Part shown: positions 59,830 through 64,000 of the stretch, piece after piece
How positions within the stretch are numbered: position 1 is the stretch's first letter
Layout of the letters: the number at the start of each line of letters is the position of its first letter
DNA from: Roseivirga thermotolerans
GTDB taxonomy: Bacteria; Bacteroidota; Bacteroidia; Cytophagales; Cyclobacteriaceae
Direction of reading: 5' to 3'
Assembly: GCF_014653175.1 (NCBI RefSeq)
Contig: NZ_BNAG01000005.1
Location: 120,448-184,447, forward strand
Length of the DNA stretch: 64,000 nucleotides
Made by a program: the position numbers and the translations under genes
The notes under the pieces: generated by a model
Told to the model about the DNA's origin: nothing
Seen by the model: the letters and a program-made list of their open reading frames with translations, nothing else
Database searches by the model: none

Positions 59830-60257
59830 GTGAGTTTATTTTGAAGGTTAAAAATCAACTTTTGTTAAGGCTTATATAGCGAATCCTAATTTAGTATTTT
59901 AATAATAAAAAATATTTCATTGATATTAAGAAAGCAGCCTCAGTTTTCGGAGCCACAGAAAGTCTGTCTTACCTGCCAATACATGAGATGCCCATTTTTT
60001 GCGGTATGATTCAATTAAAAGAAGGGTGTCTCCAAAGCCTCAAAACTGTTCATTCCGATCTTGTCTACCGACAAGTAGGTTTGCTTTAAAATCTATACGC
60101 TTGATACTCTGTGCTATAAAGACCCGAAACCTGCCTTTGCTACAGGCAGGTTCAGGGTGAGGCTTATCTGGCTTTTGAGACAGCCTTATTCTTTCTGCAG
60201 TCTTGTAAAAGAATGATGTAGTGATTTTTATGAAAACCCTTTACTTAGTCTACAACA
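59830..60257. repeat. Array spacer 4 (homologous repeat)
   Basis: 428-bp copy of the spacer family between D and E. Differs from spacer 3 at few positions. Confidence 0.9.
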
Positions 60258-61265
60258 CTACTTCTTCTGATTGGCTTTGAGTTCTTCGATCTCTTGCCTG
60301 AGTTTGGTCATTTCCTTGTTCTGCTCAATCATGTAAAGGGTCAGCTCTTCAATCTTCTCCAAAAGTTTGAGCTGCATATCGCCAACGTCCTGGCCATTGG
60401 CTTCTACTTCTTTGGCACTCGGCACGTTCGGAAGGTGGGAGTTGGCCTTGATGTAGCTCTCTAGTTCTGGTAGGCTTCTAAGCTCGTAATCAGGTTTGAA
60501 CACGTAATCGGGAACACTGCCAGGGGTGGCGGTGACCTTGACCTTTTTGGATTCTATATTTCCTTGAACTACAGCATTACCGTTCAATGTGGTATTTCTA
60601 AAACGGTCAAAATATATTGCTGCGTAAGCCAAATTGCTTTTACCAATTGGCAAGTCTCCACTCGTTGTGCCAATACCAAACCCAGCAGTTTCATCTTGAG
60701 CATTAATAAAAACATCCAGATACCTGGGACTTCCAGAAGTATTTTTTGAGTTAAACCTAATCCCTTTATTAATATCACCTGTAGAACTAAGAGAGTGTGC
60801 GAATCTAGCCATCAAAGCATTAGTTGAAGAGTTGTTTGACACCGAGAACTTCTCACCTGACAAAGTTGATATGCCAATGCCTAAGTCTCCAGTGACAGTA
60901 CCTCCCATTGTGGTAATCACTCGGTTTCCATGTTCATAGATATTCCCGTTGCTATTACTCAGATAAGTTGTAGGGTGAGAGTATGGAGAGATATCTCCCA
61001 AAACCCTTAGTTTGCTTCCCACAAACACCCCATTGGCAAAATCACCACTTGAATTAATGTAAAGGAAGTTACTCCCAGTACCGATTGCATATTTTGAGTC
61101 TATGTTTAAGCGAGCTGCTGTTACAATTCCTGACACACCTAGATGTCCAGTTATGTTCTGTCCGACACTGAAGTTATTATTGACATTCGTATAAGCTTCA
61201 TTTTGAGCTTTAGCAGATAAAACAGTAGCCAATAAGCAGACTGTAATAAATATTCTTTTCCTCAT
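60258..61265 (-). CDS. Array protein E: secreted, most divergent copy, first in the array
   Basis: A 335-residue protein, first in transcription order. Its signal differs ([20 protein letters not shown]) and its coiled coil is distinct ([20 protein letters not shown]), but [20 protein letters not shown] and [20 protein letters not shown] are kept. The centre has [37 protein letters not shown] and [23 protein letters not shown] tail-fibre features. Upstream of its ATG only the first ~40 bases resemble the array spacers, so E may be the oldest copy and the array's outer end. Confidence 0.7.
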   Translation of the reverse strand: MRKRIFITVCLLATVLSAKAQNEAYTNVNNNFSVGQNITGHLGVSGIVTAARLNIDSKYAIGTGSNFLYINSSGDFANGVFVGSKLRVLGDISPYSHPTTYLSNSNGNIYEHGNRVITTMGGTVTGDLGIGISTLSGEKFSVSNNSSTNALMARFAHSLSSTGDINKGIRFNSKNTSGSPRYLDVFINAQDETAGFGIGTTSGDLPIGKSNLAYAAIYFDRFRNTTLNGNAVVQGNIESKKVKVTATPGSVPDYVFKPDYELRSLPELESYIKANSHLPNVPSAKEVEANGQDVGDMQLKLLEKIEELTLYMIEQNKEMTKLRQEIEELKANQKK

Positions 61266-61655
61266 GTGAGTTTAATTTGATGGTTAAAAATTGGTTTCAG
61301 ATAAGGTTTTAAGATCGTGATTTCCCTTCTACTGTAAAAAGAATAAACAACATGATTTCGCTGCCTTAAACCATCCCTAATCCATTCAGCTTTTACATAA
61401 CATGCTCTTACACAACTGCGCCTCGATGCCTGGCTCAACCAAAGCCGTTATATAAGCATATTATGTAAAGCAGTTGGTCATACCTGCGGCAGGTAAACTC
61501 CCTTTGGACTGACAACCTACACGCATTGAGCCCTCAAACAGATTGTAAATTGCCTATAGCATTATGTACCTATGCCACCGTGGCACAATAAAAAACCAGC
61601 CCTCGTTTCTGAAAGCTGGCCTATCTCTTTAATACTGTATAAAATGCTATAATAT
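61266..61655. other. Intergenic region upstream of the array
   Basis: A 390-bp stretch without convincing coding sequence. It probably holds the promoter of the array. A sequence ACCTGCGGCAGGT at 61483-61495 recalls the CCTGCC hairpins of the spacers. No conserved TAnnTTTG box was identified on the minus strand. Confidence 0.4.
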
Positions 61656-61883
61656 TTAATCCTCGTTACAAACGAGGGTTCGTGGGTTGTGCCGGATGGA
61701 AAGGTGTTCTACCTGGACTTTGAGCGTTGTCCTTAACCTGTCAAGCCCGTCAAGCCTGATTCCGCCCAGGATGGTGATGTGTATGCTGTCGTATGAGTAT
61801 TTGATGTGTTCTGCATTGGTGGTGTCTAAAGTCCGTCTGGGGTTTTTCATTGGCCTTTGATTTTTTGTTGACTCCTGACGCAT
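61656..61883 (-). pseudogene. Possible fragment of a mobile-element primase-like gene
   Basis: A 75-codon frame (alternative start at 61850). The section SYDSIHITILGGIRLDGLDR, LRTTLKVQVEHLSIRHN resembles, from memory, the N-terminus of Bacteroidota Toprim/CHC2-type proteins of integrative elements, which continue RHNLDLYND. Here it stops after RHNPRTLVCNED, so it would be a truncated copy. A palindrome CCTCGTT-ACA-AACGAGG overlaps the end. It lies divergent from the XRE regulator gene. It may also be an independent small protein. Confidence 0.35.
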
Positions 61884-61943
61884 ATATCAGGCTCTTACAA
61901 ATATGCATTATATACATATTTAAGCCAATGAATAATTCCTTTA

Positions 61944-61975
61944 TTTGACACCTAAGTCATTAAATAATACTTTAG
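61944..61975 (+). promoter_or_regulatory. Promoter of the XRE regulator gene
   Basis: TTTG (61944-61947), 20 bp, then TACTTTAG (61968-61975), one base away from TAnnTTTG. 17 bp before the ATG. Confidence 0.55.
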
Positions 61976-61992
61976 AGTTATAAATAGCGGAT

Positions 61993-62349
61993 ATGATTGA
62001 TATTGGACACCGGATAAAGCAGCTTAGAACGCTTAAAAAGCTCTCTCAGAAGGAAGTAGCCTTAGAGTTGGAGATGAATCAGGGCCAGTATTCGCGTATT
62101 GAAAGTGGTAAAGTAGAACCTACTCTTTCTTCCCTGGATAAGATCGCCACCGTGTTTGACATTTCTCTTTCAGAGCTATTGAAGGATAGCGGAGACATTA
62201 ATGAAGAGATTAACCTACCACTGCTCGAAAAGGTCAAAATGATTGATCAACTGGAAGAGAAGGAACGAGAGTCTTTAATGAACATTATCGACATGGCCAT
62301 CTCTAAAAAGAAGCTTAAAGACAACCTTTCAGGATTATTAGCGCAATAA
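61993..62349 (+). CDS. XRE family transcriptional regulator
   Basis: A 118-residue protein with an N-terminal Cro/CI-type helix-turn-helix (IGHRIKQLRTLKKLSQKEVA, LEMNQGQYSRIESGKVEPTL, LDKIATVFDISLSELL). A helical tail follows (LEKVKMIDQLEEKERESLMN), likely for dimerisation. Single regulators of this type are common on mobile elements and in phage-like regions. The neighbouring fragment at 61656 and the array make a local role possible, but no operator was seen. A terminator follows. Confidence 0.9.
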   Translation: MIDIGHRIKQLRTLKKLSQKEVALELEMNQGQYSRIESGKVEPTLSSLDKIATVFDISLSELLKDSGDINEEINLPLLEKVKMIDQLEEKERESLMNIIDMAISKKKLKDNLSGLLAQ

Positions 62350-62378
62350 AAAAGACCAGCTTGCGGCTGGCCTTTTCA
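62350..62378 (+). terminator. Terminator of the XRE gene
   Basis: CCAGC and GCTGG stem around TTGCG (62356-62370), A-run before and CCTTTTCAC after. Confidence 0.7.
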
Positions 62379-62399
62379 CTATTTGTATCTTCTTGTTTT

Positions 62400-62828
62400 T
62401 TAGTCAAAGACTAAACCATAGTTCAAGAAAACTCTAAAAAACCTTTCTCTATCCGAAGCCTTCAGGTCGAATAAACTTACCCGAACCCTTTCCCCAGTCT
62501 TGAGAGCAATACACACTCTTTGCGGTGTTTCCTTTTCTAATGAAGCTATTTCACTCACTTTGAATTCAGCACTAGAGAAGAACTTGATCACCTTGACACT
62601 ACCACTTTGTATAGTTACGACTTTGACTTTAAATACTTTCAGCAAAAGGAATATTGCAGCAAAAGCATTATATCCGATAAGTACCCAATTCCAGTAAACA
62701 CTATCACTCAAATAGCCTGATAACCAAATTGCGTCAACAACGATTAATGATATCAGTATACTCGTGTAAGAATAGATTGATCTTTTAAAAACTGTGTTTT
62801 CCATTTTATTATCTAATTCGTCTACCAT
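62400..62828 (-). CDS. Small membrane protein after the RHS gene, possible immunity protein
   Basis: A 142-residue protein (134 if the second Met at 62804 is used). Two membrane helices, SILISLIVVDAIWLSGYL and VLIGYNAFAAIFLLLKVF, are followed by a beta-rich cytoplasmic domain of ~75 residues (VVTIQSGSVKVIKFF, VCIALKTGERVRVSLFDLKA, FFRVFLNYGLVFD), like a PH-type domain. It overlaps the RHS gene end by 20 bp or starts 4 bp after it, so the two are co-expressed. Immunity to the RHS protein's C-terminal domain is inferred from position only; no known immunity family recognised. Confidence 0.6.
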   Translation of the reverse strand: MVDELDNKMENTVFKRSIYSYTSILISLIVVDAIWLSGYLSDSVYWNWVLIGYNAFAAIFLLLKVFKVKVVTIQSGSVKVIKFFSSAEFKVSEIASLEKETPQRVCIALKTGERVRVSLFDLKASDRERFFRVFLNYGLVFD

Positions 62829-64000
62829 TCGAATTCACTCCTCCTGAACCGTACCTTATCGTACAATTATTACATTGATTGTTCTGGCCTTGTCTAACTA
62901 AACCTGCTCTTCCCCGAGCAGCAGAAGCATTAACACCTGCAGCAATAACACCTGAAGCTATACCAACACCAGTAGCCACAGGGCCCGAAAGAACCTCAAA
63001 TGCCCCTGCTACACCCGTACCAACACCTCCTACAGTAGCAGCATTATTGAAATTAGTCATACCAGCATCATGCCTTGCAATTTCATCCGCAAAATCATTT
63101 CTGTTAGTAATCGATAAACCGCCATTCGCTCCCCTATAACCAACAGCCGCACCAACAAATGCAGATACGTTATCCGAGACATCTGGTGAATCCACATTTG
63201 TGGTAGTTGTACTATTTTCTAAAACAGCACCACCGCCATCACCACCAAAAGGATCCTTAAAGTGAACTTGTGTTGTTGTATTAGTTGTTACTGACTGACT
63301 AGTGGATCGTCCAATTTCATTGCCCTGATCATCGTACTTTATCTTAACAGTTGTTGTCGTAGTTGAAACTGTTCTTGTGGTCAAAGTGGCTCCATCTACT
63401 ATCCCATTCGGGCTCACATTTCCATTTTTGGCAGCTTGAAGTAATGCAGCCTGAAACTCCTCACTATCATTCGAAATCTGTCTACTAGTTTGTGAGGTAC
63501 TTGTTGAAGTTTCAACTATCTCGTCAGTTGAATTAGTTGATGAAACATCAGTTGACACTACATCATCAGGCATCATCCCATCAGGGTCAATAAACCTGAT
63601 CGGGTTATCAAAGGCATAGTTGTAAGGAGAGTGTCTGCGCATCAGGTCTGCCGCAGGATCAACTTGCATAAACCTGCCTAGCTGTGGATCATAGAATCTG
63701 GCTTGGTAATCGTACCAACCTAGATCAAAATCGGTCTGTTCTTCGAAGCTGTTGTACTTAAAGTTGTTAGGCTTAGATAGTGGCGCACTTGAGCTAAGCG
63801 CATTTATTGACATCCCAAAAGGATAATAATGATCTTCCTGTAGTATCTGGCCCTTGGTGTGGGTAATTCTAAAGTCATCGAAGTACACATTGTGATTGGT
63901 GTTGCTCTCATTGGAGAGGTAGATGTAGATATACCCTCCCTGGGCAATAGACTTATTAAGGGTGAGTTGATGGTGAACATTAGCCGTACTGCCGACTTGA
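62809..64000 (-). CDS. RHS-repeat protein, C-terminal part only (runs off the window end)
   Basis: The reading frame is open to the window edge (37 more codons before the GTG at 63888), so this is the last ~397 residues of a large RHS/YD-repeat protein. The core end is clear: YYPFGMSINA, WYDYQARFYDPQLGRFMQVD and YNYAFDNPIRFIDPDGM. After it comes a polymorphic region: a Ser/Thr-rich stretch (STDVSSTNSTDEIVETSTS), a Gly/Ala-rich hydrophobic segment (AGAFEVLSGPVATGVGIASG) and a basic Cys-containing end (QCNNCTIRYGSGGVNSNGRR). In RHS proteins this part is often a toxin; no known toxin motif was recognised. A putative immunity gene follows. Confidence 0.88.
   Translation of the reverse strand, partial: QVGSTANVHHQLTLNKSIAQGGYIYIYLSNESNTNHNVYFDDFRITHTKGQILQEDHYYPFGMSINALSSSAPLSKPNNFKYNSFEEQTDFDLGWYDYQARFYDPQLGRFMQVDPAADLMRRHSPYNYAFDNPIRFIDPDGMMPDDVVSTDVSSTNSTDEIVETSTSTSQTSRQISNDSEEFQAALLQAAKNGNVSPNGIVDGATLTTRTVSTTTTTVKIKYDDQGNEIGRSTSQSVTTNTTTQVHFKDPFGGDGGGAVLENSTTTTNVDSPDVSDNVSAFVGAAVGYRGANGGLSITNRNDFADEIARHDAGMTNFNNAATVGGVGTGVAGAFEVLSGPVATGVGIASGVIAAGVNASAARGRAGLVRQGQNNQCNNCTIRYGSGGVNSNGRRIR

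Noticed and set aside
55432..60257. CRISPR-like regularity of the array spacers
   Set aside because: Repeat units are ~430 bp and separate whole genes; there are no short repeats with unique spacers.
54502..61265. Prophage tail module
   Set aside because: The fibre-like proteins have Sec signal peptides and no baseplate, sheath, terminase or capsid genes lie nearby.
61661..61680. Palindrome CCTCGTT/AACGAGG as terminator
   Set aside because: It overlaps the end of a coding-like frame and is not followed by a T-run on either strand.

Overview
The window looks like a chromosomal segment from a member of the Bacteroidota, most probably a Cytophagales-type marine or environmental bacterium. Supporting signs are several TAnnTTTG -7 promoter boxes, a protein ending in a type IX secretion (T9SS) sorting domain, a SusC-like TonB receptor under a TPP riboswitch, NqrF, an AccD without its zinc ribbon, and many Bacteroidota-type lipoproteins. 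No rRNA, tRNA, CRISPR array or complete insertion sequence was recognised. The species is not determined.

Layout. 1-14.8 kb: housekeeping and metabolism (free methionine sulfoxide reductase, divergent ribD/prmC, a BlaI/BlaR1-type pair with a double operator, a ROK kinase with a thiamine-pyrophosphokinase-like protein, a TPP-riboswitch-controlled outer-membrane receptor beside a PnuC-type transporter and a NadR-like kinase, a thioredoxin/aminotransferase pair, guaB). 15-22.4 kb: carB without its allosteric domain, a low-GC island with a 146-bp MITE, a decayed Cys-rich peptide gene and a lipoprotein, then a TetR/KAS III-like pair divergent from accD. 22.4-29.9 kb: a second copy of the MITE, a YeiH-type exporter with a threonine-synthase-like enzyme and a LysR regulator, a SAM-I riboswitch controlling metX and homoserine dehydrogenase, and a lone nqrF. 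30-37.4 kb: sugar-related enzymes and a large T9SS-secreted protein with beta-propeller and cadherin-like repeats. 37.4-45.2 kb: a stress island (universal stress protein, DUF1328, helical lipoprotein, MscS, CsbD-like, Dps) together with a histidine kinase, an NtrC-type activator, a receiver protein and an OmpA lipoprotein. Sigma-54-like promoters lie in front of several members. 45-53 kb: an SDR/DUF2867 protein, a metalloprotease, a GH3 family enzyme, an AraC regulator, a cytochrome c and a fucosidase.

The most unusual region is 53.2-61.3 kb. Five tandem genes encode secreted proteins with a shared signal peptide, a variable centre that resembles phage tail fibres, and a shared C-terminal domain with a coiled coil. 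They are separated by homologous spacers of about 430 bp. Two members are almost identical while their C-terminal segments are mosaics of the other copies, which points to recombination within the array. A coiled-coil/outer-membrane protein lies just downstream. The window ends with an XRE regulator, a possible mobile-element fragment, and the C-terminal end of an RHS-repeat protein followed by a small membrane protein that could be its immunity partner.

All family assignments come from reading motifs by eye. No database search was run.
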